This document shows positions 1-7,129 of a stretch of DNA of 21,244 bases, in pieces (within the stretch, counting starts at the first letter, position 1; the number at the start of each line of letters is the position of its first letter). The notes below the pieces were generated by a model that had not been told where the DNA came from, did no database searches, and worked only from the letters and a program-made list of their open reading frames with translations. The translations under genes and the position numbers were made by a program. Source of the stretch: Trueperaceae bacterium (GTDB taxonomy: Bacteria > Deinococcota > Deinococci > Deinococcales > Trueperaceae); NCBI GenBank assembly GCA_011390455.1, contig JAABSI010000050.1:1-21244 (forward strand), in the 5' to 3' direction.

Positions 1-40
1 TGCGCCCGACCACGAGCAGCTGGTCCATGGGGGTGATCAC
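1..40 (-). CDS. atpI: V/A-type ATP synthase subunit I, N-terminal fragment (partial)
   Basis: Only the first 13 codons lie in the window; the gene continues past base 1. The GTG at 40-38 overlaps the TGA of the upstream stalk-subunit gene (GTGA arrangement) and gives MITPMDQLLVVGR, which resembles the start of Thermus V-ATPase subunit I (MIAPMEKLVLAGP). An internal ATG at 28-26 is a possible alternative start. Subunit I is the membrane-embedded stator arm that anchors the peripheral stalks and forms the ion half-channels with the c-ring. The order stalk subunit G then I is that known for the Thermus thermophilus V-ATPase operon. The call rests on this short match plus gene order, so it is probable but not secure. 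Confidence 0.6.
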   Translation of the reverse strand, partial: MITPMDQLLVVGR

Positions 41-357
41 GGCAGGACCTGCTCCAGGACGTCGGTGACCGCCCGGCTGCGGTGCTCGGTGGCCATGCGC
101 TCGATGGCGGCGACCGACGCGCGCGCTTCGGCGACGATGGCCTCGCGCGCCGCCTCGGCTTCCTCGGCGGCACGTTCGGCCGAGGCCTTCGCGAACTCGT
201 CGCCTTCGCGACGGGCACGCTCCAGGGCCTCGCGGGCGTCCGCACGAGCCTTGGCGACGATGCGCTCGGCCTCGCGGCGCGCCTCCTCGACCTTTCCGAC
301 CACGGACTTCTCGTGGTGGATCAGGTCCTGGAGGAGTGGTTCTCGTGGAGCTTCCAA
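37..357 (-). CDS. atpG: V/A-type ATP synthase peripheral-stalk subunit (G/H type)
   Basis: A protein of 106 residues that is almost entirely one charged Ala/Glu/Arg-rich helix with no glycine or proline from about residue 22 to 50, as expected for the stalk subunit that pairs with subunit E in V/A-ATPases; the Thermus G subunit is of similar size (about 120 residues). The start is taken as TTG at 357-355 because a strong AAGGAGGG ribosome-binding sequence (369-362) sits five bases upstream. Earlier in-frame starts would place the Shine-Dalgarno inside the gene. The stop TGA (39-37) overlaps the GTG of the following subunit I gene, so translation is probably coupled. It is the first gene of the ATPase operon, reading off the left edge. 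An F-type b-subunit-like or other coiled-coil protein cannot be fully excluded, but the neighbour supports V-ATPase. Confidence 0.8.
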   Translation of the reverse strand: MEAPREPLLQDLIHHEKSVVGKVEEARREAERIVAKARADAREALERARREGDEFAKASAERAAEEAEAAREAIVAEARASVAAIERMATEHRSRAVTDVLEQVLP

Positions 358-436
358 GCAGCCCTCCTTCTCGACACACGACCGCGCGGCGGGACGTCGC
401 GCGGGGTCAACACGGGATTTGCGATCGACGAGGCAC

Positions 437-477
437 AAAAAAACGCGCTGTGACCGGCGTTCTGGCGCCTCACGCGC
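437..477 (-). terminator. Intrinsic terminator in the V-ATPase leader, possible attenuator
   Basis: Read on the minus strand, arms GCGC-GTGA-GGCG and CGCC-TCAC-GCGC (12 paired bases, with a GG bulge and an A bulge on one side) close a six-base CCAGAA loop, followed after one G by seven T residues (443-437). This is a strong rho-independent terminator for leftward transcription. It lies 56 bases past the dnaG stop, so it can end dnaG mRNA. It also lies only a few bases downstream of a good promoter at 517-488 and upstream of the ATPase genes, so it may act as an attenuator. Confidence 0.75.
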
Positions 478-487
478 TGCGCCCAGG

Positions 488-517
488 AGCATATCAGCGG
501 GCCTCCGGGGGTGTCAA
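488..517 (-). promoter_or_regulatory. Sigma-70-type promoter reading toward the V-ATPase genes
   Basis: On the minus strand a perfect TTGACA -35 box (517-512) is followed after 18 bases by TATGCT (493-488), matching TATAAT at four positions. The expected start is near 481, giving a leader of about 120 bases before the TTG of the stalk-subunit gene. In such GC-rich DNA this pairing is unlikely by chance. The terminator hairpin at 477-437 falls inside this leader. Confidence 0.65.
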
Positions 518-532
518 TCGAAACCGGAGCGC

Positions 533-2401
533 TCAAGCGCGTCCCCGGCGCTTGCCCTCGAGCCGCCGGAGCGTCCCCGCCGACCGCAGGCGGCGCTCCC
601 CTTCGCGCGCCGCCAGCGCGCCCTGCACCTCGGCGAGCTCCGCGTACGCCGCCTCGAGCTCCTCCCTGGGCGCGTCGGCGTCGTGGACGCGCGCCGCCAA
701 CTCCTCCAGGCGCTGCATCAGCCGCCCTTGGCGGACGCGGCGGCCGGTCTCCACGTGGTGCTCGCGCACCCGCGACAGGAGTTGGTCGAGCCGCAACTCC
801 ACGTCGAGCCGGGCCTCCTCGGCCCCGTCGGCAGCGTGCGCGAGCAGCCGCTCCAGGATGCGGTCGGCCCCCTCCCGCGCCTGCACCGCCGCGACGAGCT
901 CGGCGTCGCGCCAACCGAAGCGCTCGCACAGCTCGGCGAAGGCGATGAGCTCGGACTCCCCCGCCTCCACCGGCAGCGCCGCGACCGCGCGCCGCACCCG
1001 CTCCCGCAGCTTCTCGGGCTCGAGCAGCAGCAGACCGATCACCTCGAGCTCGAGCGCGCGCAGCGGCGTGAGCTCGTCGGCCCGTCGCCGCAACCCGCGC
1101 ACGGAGGTCTCGTCCAGGCGCTGCGGCCGCTGCGACGCCAGCCACTGGTCGAGCCGGGCGGGCTCCAGGCCGAGGTGGTCGGCGACCAGCCGCCGCAGCT
1201 CGGCGGCGACCGGGTCGACCACGTCGCGCGGCTGCAGCGCCGGCAGCAGCTCGAGCAAGAGCGCGCGCTGACCGCGCGGCGTGCTCGCGTCGTGTTGCGC
1301 AAGGACGCGTTGGAACCGGAACGCGACCTCCGACGTTCCGGTGCGGAGCGCGGCCGCGAAGGCCTCCCGATCGCCCGCATCGCCGAGCACCGCGTCGGCC
1401 GGGTCCTTCCCGTGCGGCACCTTGACCGCCTGCACCAGGAAGCGGCGTCCGACGCTCTGTTCCAGACCGGCGAGGACGGCGCGCTGGCCGGCCTCGTCCG
1501 CATCGAAGGCGAGCAGCACCTTCTGGGCGTCGAGCCGCGTCAGCAGCTCCGCTTGCTCCTTGGTCAGGTTCGCTCCGAGGGCCGCCACGGCGGTCCCGAA
1601 CCCCGTCTGATGCAGCGCGAGCACGTCCATGTACCCCTCGACCACCACGACCTCGCCGCTCTCGCGGATGGCGGTGCGCGCCTTGTCGAGGCCGTACAGC
1701 ACCTCGCCCTTCTTGAACAGCGGCGTCTCGGGGGTGTTCAGGTACTTGGGGAGCCCGTCGCCGAGCACCCGCCCCGCGAACCCCACCAGGCGACCCAACG
1801 CGTCGCGGATCGGGAACATCACCCGGTCGCGGAAGCGGTCGTAGCGGCGCCCGCGCTCGTTCTCGGAGAGCAACCCCGCCTCGAGCAGGTCGTCGTCGCG
1901 CACCCCCTGGGTCAGCAGGTGCTTGAGCAGGCCGTCCCAACCGTCGGGCGCGTAGCCGAGCTCCCAGGTGTCGATCGTGGCGTCGGCCAGTCCGCGCTCG
2001 CGGAGGTAGGCGCGCGCCGGGCCGTCGTCGAGCCGTGCGCGGAACCACGCGAGCGCGGCCTGGTTGACCTCGAGCAGGTCGCGGCGGCGCCCCTGACCGG
2101 GGGCGACCCCGCGCACCTCGATGCCGACGCGTTCGCCGAGCAGCCTCAGGGCATCGGCGAACTCGAGCCCCTGGCTCCGCATCACGTACTCGAACACGTC
2201 GCCCTTGGCGCCGCAGCCGAAGCAGTAGAAGAAGCCGCGGTCGACGTGCACGTGGAACGACGGGGTGCGCTCGCCGTGGAACGGGCACAGCCCCTTGAGC
2301 TGCCCGCGGCCGGCGGGCTTGAGCGCCACCGACTCGCCGATCAACTGCGCGAGGTCGACCCGCGCCCTGATCTGCTCCTTGACGTCGTCGGCGTCGTTCA
2401 C
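533..2401 (-). CDS. dnaG: DNA primase DnaG
   Basis: A protein of 622 residues, the normal length for bacterial primase, which synthesises RNA primers at the replication fork. The CHC2 zinc-binding domain has C39, H42, C60 and C63 (CPFH...YCFGC). The catalytic core has the RFRDRVMFPI block (about 189-198), TOPRIM motif EGYMDV (255-260) with catalytic E255, the acidic pair D300/D302 in FDADEAG, and GKDPAD (331-336). The remaining 250 residues match the position of the DnaB-binding region and are more divergent. The start is GTG at 2401-2399 (VNDADDVKEQI), placing the zinc domain at its usual distance; the ribosome site before it is weak (GGTGGGGG). The gene follows the phosphoribosyltransferase gene by 73 bases on the same strand, and transcription probably ends at the terminator at 477-437. 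Confidence 0.97.
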   Translation of the reverse strand: MNDADDVKEQIRARVDLAQLIGESVALKPAGRGQLKGLCPFHGERTPSFHVHVDRGFFYCFGCGAKGDVFEYVMRSQGLEFADALRLLGERVGIEVRGVAPGQGRRRDLLEVNQAALAWFRARLDDGPARAYLRERGLADATIDTWELGYAPDGWDGLLKHLLTQGVRDDDLLEAGLLSENERGRRYDRFRDRVMFPIRDALGRLVGFAGRVLGDGLPKYLNTPETPLFKKGEVLYGLDKARTAIRESGEVVVVEGYMDVLALHQTGFGTAVAALGANLTKEQAELLTRLDAQKVLLAFDADEAGQRAVLAGLEQSVGRRFLVQAVKVPHGKDPADAVLGDAGDREAFAAALRTGTSEVAFRFQRVLAQHDASTPRGQRALLLELLPALQPRDVVDPVAAELRRLVADHLGLEPARLDQWLASQRPQRLDETSVRGLRRRADELTPLRALELEVIGLLLLEPEKLRERVRRAVAALPVEAGESELIAFAELCERFGWRDAELVAAVQAREGADRILERLLAHAADGAEEARLDVELRLDQLLSRVREHHVETGRRVRQGRLMQRLEELAARVHDADAPREELEAAYAELAEVQGALAAREGERRLRSAGTLRRLEGKRRGRA

Positions 2402-2474
2402 GCGCGCACCCCCACCAGGGTCGGTCCCGAGGATCCGCCTCCGGACGACCCGCCTCCCGAGAACCCTGCGGCCG

Positions 2475-3017
2475 TCAGGCGCCGTCCTCGGCGGCGAAGA
2501 GCGGCAGGTGGCCCAGCGACACCACGTCGTCGCGCCGATCCCCTTCGGTGAAGACGACCATGGTGCCCACGACGCGCGCGCCGACCTCCTCGAGGAGCTC
2601 GGTGAGCGAGCCGAGCGTGCCGCCGGTGGACACCACGTCGTCGACGATCGCCACCCCCTTGCCGCGCAGGCGCGGGACGTCGGCGCCGTCGACGACCAGG
2701 TCCTGCGGCGTTCCGGTGGTGATCGACTCCACCGTGCGCGCGATCGCCCCGACCATGTACGGCTTGCGGGTCTTGCGGACGACCACGTACGGCAGCCCGG
2801 TCCGGACGCTGAGCGCGTGCGCGAGCGGCACCGCCTTGACCTCGGGGGTGACGAGGACCTCCACGCCGGCGGGAACGCGTGGGGCGAGCGCCTCGGCGGC
2901 CGCCTCGGTGAGGCGGGTGTCGCCGAGGAGGTTGAGCAGCGCGACCGACACGGGTCCGACGTTGACGATCGGCAGTTCGCGGGTCTCGCCACCGACGGTG
3001 ACGGAATGGGTGGGCAT
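2475..3017 (-). CDS. Adenine-phosphoribosyltransferase-like purine phosphoribosyltransferase
   Basis: A protein of 180 residues with the type I phosphoribosyltransferase fold. The PRPP-binding loop is [13 protein letters not shown] (122-134). The sequence also holds [18 protein letters not shown] (71-88), a form of the flexible-loop region seen in a group of APRT-related enzymes. The family transfers ribose-5-phosphate from PRPP to a purine base in nucleotide salvage in the cytoplasm; which purine is used cannot be told from sequence, and xanthine or hypoxanthine are possible. The ATG at 3017-3015 is chosen because GGAGG (3026-3022) lies four bases upstream. It stands before dnaG on the same strand with a 73-base gap and is divergent from the MATE transporter gene, with a 127-base region between them. 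Confidence 0.85.
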   Translation of the reverse strand: MPTHSVTVGGETRELPIVNVGPVSVALLNLLGDTRLTEAAAEALAPRVPAGVEVLVTPEVKAVPLAHALSVRTGLPYVVVRKTRKPYMVGAIARTVESITTGTPQDLVVDGADVPRLRGKGVAIVDDVVSTGGTLGSLTELLEEVGARVVGTMVVFTEGDRRDDVVSLGHLPLFAAEDGA

Positions 3018-3089
3018 CGTGCCTCCAAGGTCGCGGGCGGCTCGCCGGAGGTCGGCGCGGCGCACCGGACGGATGCGGTCTCGCCCGGC

Positions 3090-3095
3090 ATGGTA
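3090..3095 (-). promoter_or_regulatory. Possible -10 element for the phosphoribosyltransferase gene
   Basis: TACCAT on the minus strand fits TANNNT and would give a leader of about 65 bases ending in the GGAGG ribosome site. There is no recognisable -35 box, so this is weak. Confidence 0.25.
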
Positions 3096-3131
3096 CCGCC
3101 GCGCGCCGCCACCCGACCCACGTTGCGGGTG

Positions 3132-3137
3132 TAGCGT
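3132..3137 (+). promoter_or_regulatory. -10 element for a leaderless MATE mRNA
   Basis: TAGCGT lies seven bases before the GTG at 3145, and there is no Shine-Dalgarno before that GTG. This matches the Deinococcus-type leaderless arrangement, in which the transcript begins at or next to the start codon. No -35 consensus is visible. Confidence 0.5.
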
Positions 3138-3144
3138 GCCGGCC

Positions 3145-4728
3145 GTGCTCGCCCGCGCCGTGGTCCCCATCATGCTCGCCCTCCACCCGCCCACCCTGCG
3201 GGCGGTCGTGCGGCTGGCGTTGCCCGTCGTGGTGGCGAACCTGCTCCAGACGCTCGTGAACGTGGTCGACGTCTTCATGGCCGGCCGCCTGGGGCCGCTG
3301 GAGGTGGCCGCGGTCGGGCTCGCGAACAGCGTGCGCCTGCTGATTTTGGTCGTCACCATGGCCGTCACCGCGGGGGCGATGGCGCTCGCGGCGCAGGCGC
3401 GCGGCGCCCGCGACGACGAAGCGCTCGAGGACGTGACGCGCCAGACCGTTCTGCTGGCGATCCTCCTCTCGCTCGGGCTGACGGCGGTGGGCCTCCTCGT
3501 GTCGCGCCCGCTGCTCACGTTCCTGAACGGCGGCGGCGACCCGCTCGTCGTCGACGCCGGCAGCGGCTACCTCACGATCCTGTTCCTGGGCACCGTCCTG
3601 CTCGTCGCGCAGCTCGCGCTCACGAGCTTGATGCAGGGGGCCGGCGACACCGTGACGCCGCTCGCGCTCGCGGTGGTCACGAACCTGGCGAACGTGCTCT
3701 TCAACTGGTGGTTCATGTTCGGTCCCGGCCCCTTCCCGGCCCTCGGCGTGCCGGGCGCGGCAGTGGGGACGGTGGCCGCACGCGGGCTCGGGCTGGTGCT
3801 GATCGCCCTGGTCATCCTCGGCGGCCACAACGTGATCCGCTGGCCGCGCGGTCGGTGGCGCCTGAACCCGGTGCGCGCCCGCGACCTCCTCGCGATCGGT
3901 CTCCCCTCCGGCTTCCAGTCGCTCGCGTACTCCAGCGCCGGGCTGCTCGTCGTCCGCGCGGTGACCGCGACGCCCTCCGGCAGTTACGGCGCCGCCGCCC
4001 TCGCGATCGGGTTCCAGGTCGAGGGCTTCGCCTTCATGCCCGGCGTCGCACTGAGCGTGGCGGCGACGAGCCTCGTCGGTCAGGCGCTCGGGGCCTGGCA
4101 GATCGGTCGCGCGTGGCGGGCCGGCCACGCCGCGGTCGCGCTGGCGGTCGTGCTGATGGGGTCGGTCGGGTTGGCGCTGGTCCTCTTCGCCGAGCCGCTC
4201 GTGCGCCTGTTCGATCCGAGCGCCCACCCGATCGTGGTGGCCGACGGCGCCGCCTACCTTCGCGTCAACGGCGCCGTACAGCCGATCCTGGCGGTCTTCA
4301 TGGTCCTCAACGGCGCGTTGCGCGGGGCGGGCGACGTGCGGCCCGGTTTGATCGGCACGCTCGTCGGGCGCTGGGTGGTGGTGGTCCCGCTCGCCTGGCT
4401 CGTCGGGGTCGGGCTCGGGGTGGGCACCGTCGGGATCTGGTGGGCGTTCTTCGCCGGCGTGACGGTGCAGGCGGTGTGGGTCTCGGTGCGCTGGTGGCGC
4501 GGCGCGTGGTGGGAGGTCGCCTTGCGGCGCAGCCGCGTGTGGCGGCTCCACCTCGCCGACCTGAGCGCGACCGAGCGCGACGCCTTCCTCGAGGGCGTGC
4601 GGGCCCCGACGATGGCGGTCGAAGGCACCCGCGAGCTGGTCGACGCCGACGCGATCCGGTACGTGCGCGGGGGCACGGAGGTGGCGCGGTGGACGCCCCC
4701 GGAGGGTGGCGGCGCCCCACGGTCGTGA
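3145..4728 (+). CDS. MATE family efflux transporter
   Basis: A multi-pass membrane protein of 527 residues from the GTG start. It shows about 12 hydrophobic segments in two similar halves. The first begins near residue 18 with [20 protein letters not shown] and has the typical [21 protein letters not shown] block; the second begins near residue 247 ([18 protein letters not shown]). These are hallmarks of the MATE/MatE fold (Na+ or H+ antiport of drugs or metabolites at the inner membrane). The substrate is unknown. The start is taken as GTG 3145 because a TAGCGT -10 element lies seven bases upstream; ATG 3172 is the alternative. The last 65 or so residues form a hydrophilic, acidic C-terminal tail beyond the final membrane helix, which is unusual for the family. 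It is followed by ruvB after 96 bases without a recognisable terminator. Confidence 0.92.
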   Translation: MLARAVVPIMLALHPPTLRAVVRLALPVVVANLLQTLVNVVDVFMAGRLGPLEVAAVGLANSVRLLILVVTMAVTAGAMALAAQARGARDDEALEDVTRQTVLLAILLSLGLTAVGLLVSRPLLTFLNGGGDPLVVDAGSGYLTILFLGTVLLVAQLALTSLMQGAGDTVTPLALAVVTNLANVLFNWWFMFGPGPFPALGVPGAAVGTVAARGLGLVLIALVILGGHNVIRWPRGRWRLNPVRARDLLAIGLPSGFQSLAYSSAGLLVVRAVTATPSGSYGAAALAIGFQVEGFAFMPGVALSVAATSLVGQALGAWQIGRAWRAGHAAVALAVVLMGSVGLALVLFAEPLVRLFDPSAHPIVVADGAAYLRVNGAVQPILAVFMVLNGALRGAGDVRPGLIGTLVGRWVVVVPLAWLVGVGLGVGTVGIWWAFFAGVTVQAVWVSVRWWRGAWWEVALRRSRVWRLHLADLSATERDAFLEGVRAPTMAVEGTRELVDADAIRYVRGGTEVARWTPPEGGGAPRS

Positions 4729-4811
4729 CCGGGGGCGCGGCGGGGTCCGCGCGCCCGTCGTCGACGCCTCGACGGCCGGCTCCGAGGGGCGGGCGCGCGC
4801 GGAGCGCGTGC

Positions 4812-4817
4812 TAGCCT
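4812..4817 (+). promoter_or_regulatory. -10 element for a leaderless ruvB mRNA
   Basis: TAGCCT lies exactly seven bases upstream of the GTG at 4825. No purine-rich ribosome site is present in the seven-base interval or just before it. The spacing equals that of the MATE gene. Confidence 0.5.
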
Positions 4818-4824
4818 GACGCTC

Positions 4825-5811
4825 GTGGACGACGGAGCGCTGCGCCCGACCTCGCTCGCCGAGTACGTCGGCCAGCGCCGCCTCAAGGAGAAGCTCGGCG
4901 TCTTCCTCGAGGCCGCGCGGGGCCGGCGCGAGGCGCTCGACCACGTCCTGCTGTACGGCCCCCCCGGGCTCGGCAAGACGACGCTCGCCCACATCATCGC
5001 CGCCGAGCTCGGCGTCGGTCTGCGCGTCACGAGCGGCCCGGCGATCGAGAAGCCGGGCGACCTCGCGGCGATCCTCACCAACGCGCTCGAAGAGGGCGAC
5101 GTGCTCTTCATCGACGAGATCCATCGGCTGGGTCGGGTCGCGGAGGAGCACCTGTACCCCGCGATGGAGGACTACAAGATCGACATCGTCCTCGGCCAGG
5201 GACCCGCGGCCCGCACGATCCGGCTCGATCTGCCCCGCTTCACGCTCGTGGGCGCCACCACCCGGCCGGGCCTGATCACCGGCCCGATGCGCTCGCGCTT
5301 CGGCATCATCGAGCACCTGGAGTACTACGCCGACGAGGAGCTCGCCGAGGGGGTCGCCCGCGACGCCCGGCTGCTGGGCGTCGCCCTCGAGGCGGGCGCG
5401 GCGCTGGAGATCGGACGGCGGGCGCGCGGCACCATGCGGATCGCCAAACGCCTGCTGCGGCGGGTGCGCGACTTTGCGGAGGTGGCCGGCGAGGACGGCG
5501 TCGGCCTGGATCGCGCGCGCGCCGCGCTCGACGAGCTCGGCGTCGACGCGGCCGGGCTCGACCGCCGGGACCGCGCCATCCTGCGCGCGGTGATCGAGCG
5601 CTTCGCGGGGGGGCCGGTGGGTCTGGATACGCTGGCCACGTCGGTCGGCGAGGACCGCGCGACGCTCGAGGAGGTGCACGAGCCGTTCCTGATCCAGCGC
5701 GGCCTGCTGCAGCGGACGCCGCGCGGACGCGTCGCGACGGCGCGCGCGTACGCGCACCTCGGGTTGCCGACGCCCGGCGCCCTGCCGTTCGACGAGGGGG
5801 TGGCGCGATGA
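4825..5811 (+). CDS. ruvB: Holliday junction branch-migration ATPase RuvB
   Basis: A protein of 328 residues, the usual RuvB length. It forms the hexameric AAA+ motor that, with RuvA, drives branch migration at Holliday junctions in recombinational repair. Visible features are Walker A GPPGLGKT (45-52), Walker B VLFIDEIH (93-100), sensor-1 region [10 protein letters not shown], the arginine-containing RSRFG block, [17 protein letters not shown], and the C-terminal winged helix with [21 protein letters not shown]. The GTMR and AKRL variants of the usual GTPRIANRL match Thermus RuvB, supporting the phylum assignment. The start is GTG, probably leaderless. The stop overlaps the next gene by ATGA. 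Neither ruvA nor ruvC is adjacent. Confidence 0.97.
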   Translation: MDDGALRPTSLAEYVGQRRLKEKLGVFLEAARGRREALDHVLLYGPPGLGKTTLAHIIAAELGVGLRVTSGPAIEKPGDLAAILTNALEEGDVLFIDEIHRLGRVAEEHLYPAMEDYKIDIVLGQGPAARTIRLDLPRFTLVGATTRPGLITGPMRSRFGIIEHLEYYADEELAEGVARDARLLGVALEAGAALEIGRRARGTMRIAKRLLRRVRDFAEVAGEDGVGLDRARAALDELGVDAAGLDRRDRAILRAVIERFAGGPVGLDTLATSVGEDRATLEEVHEPFLIQRGLLQRTPRGRVATARAYAHLGLPTPGALPFDEGVAR

Positions 5812-6857
5812 TCGAAGGTTCGTTGCGCGACGTGCCGCTCGCCGACGTGTTCCAGATCGTCGTCGCCGGCCGCAAGGACGGCGCCCTCGAGGTGGAACGG
5901 GACGGTCGGCGCGCGACCTTCTGGTTCGAGGCCGGCGCCCTGCACGACGCCCGGCTCGACGGTGGCACCCACCTCGGCGAGGTGCTCGCACGGCTCGATC
6001 TGCTCAGCTTGCACGAGGTGCAGACGCTGCTCGCGGAGCAGCGGAGCGGCGCGAGCCGTCCGATCGGGGCGGCCGCCCTGGAGCGCGGGTGGATCGACGC
6101 CGAGGAGCTCGGGCGCGCGGTCGAGCGGCAGGCCGTCGAGGTCGTCGGCGAGCTGGTCGGCTGGCGCGACGGCACCTTCCGCTTCACCGAAGGTGGACGC
6201 GTCCCGCTCCCGCCGGAGGGGCACCGGGTCGACGTGATGCGGGTGCTGATGGACGTGCTGTCCGAGCGCGAGGACGCCGGCGCCGGGGTCGATCCCGACG
6301 TGGTCTTGGTGCGCGTGGGCGACCCGACCGCCGCCTCGCTGCCGCCCGAGGCCTGGGACGTGCTCGCGCTCGTCGACGGCCATCGCTCGGCGCGGGCGGT
6401 GGCGGCCGAGACCGACCTGCCCGAAGGGCGGGCCCTGGCGTTGCTCGGCCGCCTCAGCGAGGCGGGCGTCGTCGACCGGGCGCCGGACGGGGCCGCGCCC
6501 GCCGACGTGCTGGTCGTCGCGGCGCCGGGCGCCGAAGCGCGGCTGCTGCGGCTCGCGCTCCTGCGCGGCGGCGTTCGCCCCGAGCTCGTCGACGACCTCG
6601 CACGCGCGAACGAACGCTTCGACGCGGTGCGGCCCGCGGCCGTGGTGGTCGACGCCGCGCTCGACCCCTGGCGCTGGTTGCGGGAGCTCCGGCGGCGGCG
6701 CGAGGGGGCGCACGTGCCGGTCCTCGTGGTCGGCGCGCGCCCCGCCGGACCACTGACGGCCTGGCGGCGACCGGCCGCGGACGTGCTCCCCCGCCCGTTC
6801 CGCGAGCTCGATCTCCAGGCCTGGGTGACCGGCAGCATCGGGCGTCGGGCCCGGTGA
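5808..6857 (+). CDS. DUF4388 protein with C-terminal pseudo-receiver domain
   Basis: A protein of 349 residues of unknown role. Residues 2-130 fit the DUF4388/PatA-like N-terminal domain: [22 protein letters not shown], then [13 protein letters not shown], ending in [11 protein letters not shown], with two MshEN-like helical repeats between about 55 and 115. Residues 180-225 look like a small winged helix ([22 protein letters not shown]). Residues 233-345 resemble a response-regulator receiver. A possible phospho-acceptor D282 is kept in AVVVDAALD, but the acidic pair after strand 1 is Ala-Ala, the conserved Ser/Thr is Gly, and the conserved Lys is Arg (LPRPF, R329), so phosphorylation signalling is doubtful. 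The ATG overlaps the ruvB stop (ATGA), so the two genes are probably co-translated. A regulatory or scaffold role is an inference only. Confidence 0.8.
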   Translation: MIEGSLRDVPLADVFQIVVAGRKDGALEVERDGRRATFWFEAGALHDARLDGGTHLGEVLARLDLLSLHEVQTLLAEQRSGASRPIGAAALERGWIDAEELGRAVERQAVEVVGELVGWRDGTFRFTEGGRVPLPPEGHRVDVMRVLMDVLSEREDAGAGVDPDVVLVRVGDPTAASLPPEAWDVLALVDGHRSARAVAAETDLPEGRALALLGRLSEAGVVDRAPDGAAPADVLVVAAPGAEARLLRLALLRGGVRPELVDDLARANERFDAVRPAAVVVDAALDPWRWLRELRRRREGAHVPVLVVGARPAGPLTAWRRPAADVLPRPFRELDLQAWVTGSIGRRAR

Positions 6858-6901
6858 GGGCGTCCACGACGCACGGGGCGGTCGCCTGTGTACTTTGGTC
6901 G

Positions 6902-6922
6902 GGACACGGTGCACGCGTGTCC
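6902..6922 (+). promoter_or_regulatory. Operator-like palindrome upstream of the sugar-uptake promoter
   Basis: Arms GGACACG (6902-6908) and CGTGTCC (6916-6922) flank a seven-base centre that itself contains GTGCAC. The palindrome ends seven bases before the -35 box at 6930, a usual position for a regulator site. The regulator is unknown, and no regulator gene is adjacent. Confidence 0.4.
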
Positions 6923-6929
6923 GACGCGC

Positions 6930-6958
6930 TTGCCCGCGTCACGTCCGTTCGTTAGACT
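6930..6958 (+). promoter_or_regulatory. Promoter of the malE-malF-malG-type operon
   Basis: TTGCCC (6930-6935), a 17-base spacer, and TAGACT (6953-6958) give a plausible sigma-70-type promoter. The expected start near 6965 would give a leader of about 165 bases before the malE ATG at 7130. The leader contains a small CCTCC/GGAGG hairpin (6977-6993) and a terminator-like hairpin (7000-7033). Confidence 0.6.
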
Positions 6959-6999
6959 ACGCACATCAAACCTTCGCCTCCGTGCTCGGGAGGGGAACC

Positions 7000-7033
7000 G
7001 TGTGCGGGAACGTTTCGTGCCCGACACCTTTTT
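7000..7033 (+). terminator. Terminator-like hairpin in the malE leader, possible attenuator
   Basis: Paired segments GTGT/ACAC, CGGG/CCCG and ACG/CGT (11 base pairs, with a bulged G at 7004 and an A-G mismatch) close a TTT loop, followed by C and five T residues (7029-7033). It lies downstream of the promoter at 6930-6958 and about 100 bases before the malE start. It could end transcription from the upstream ruvB unit or attenuate the uptake operon. Confidence 0.6.
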
Positions 7034-7129
7034 GAGCGCTGGATGGGGCCGTGGGTCCCTTCGACGGAGCGGGTTTGACGGTTTCACGAGGGCCCCGGCC
7101 GTGCGCCCGCCCTCGGAAAGAGGTGCACC

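Noticed and set aside
405..410. TTGACC on the minus strand after the ATPase leader terminator, as a second -35 box
   Set aside because: No TANNNT element lies 16-19 bases downstream.
2425..2461. Short direct repeats (TCCCGAG and CCGCCTCC, twice each) between the phosphoribosyltransferase gene and dnaG
   Set aside because: Only 7-8 bases long in GC-rich DNA, unevenly spaced and not tandem; likely chance.
65..2551. Long plus-strand reading frame opposite dnaG
   Set aside because: It is an antisense shadow: dnaG on the other strand has the full set of primase motifs, and very high GC leaves long stop-free frames.
5400..5480. [12 protein letters not shown] in RuvB in place of GTPRIANRLLRR, as an odd substitution
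   Set aside because: Thermus RuvB has the same variant, so this is a phylum trait and not an anomaly.
2398..5991. Very long minus-strand frame of over 1,100 codons across the MATE gene and ruvB
   Set aside because: It covers recognised genes on the opposite strand, is rich in Arg/His/Asp repeats typical of GC-rich antisense, and has no domain.
7075..7080. TTGACG as a -35 box close to malE
   Set aside because: The position 17-18 bases downstream is GC-only, with no -10 element; the TTGCCC/TAGACT pair upstream is better.
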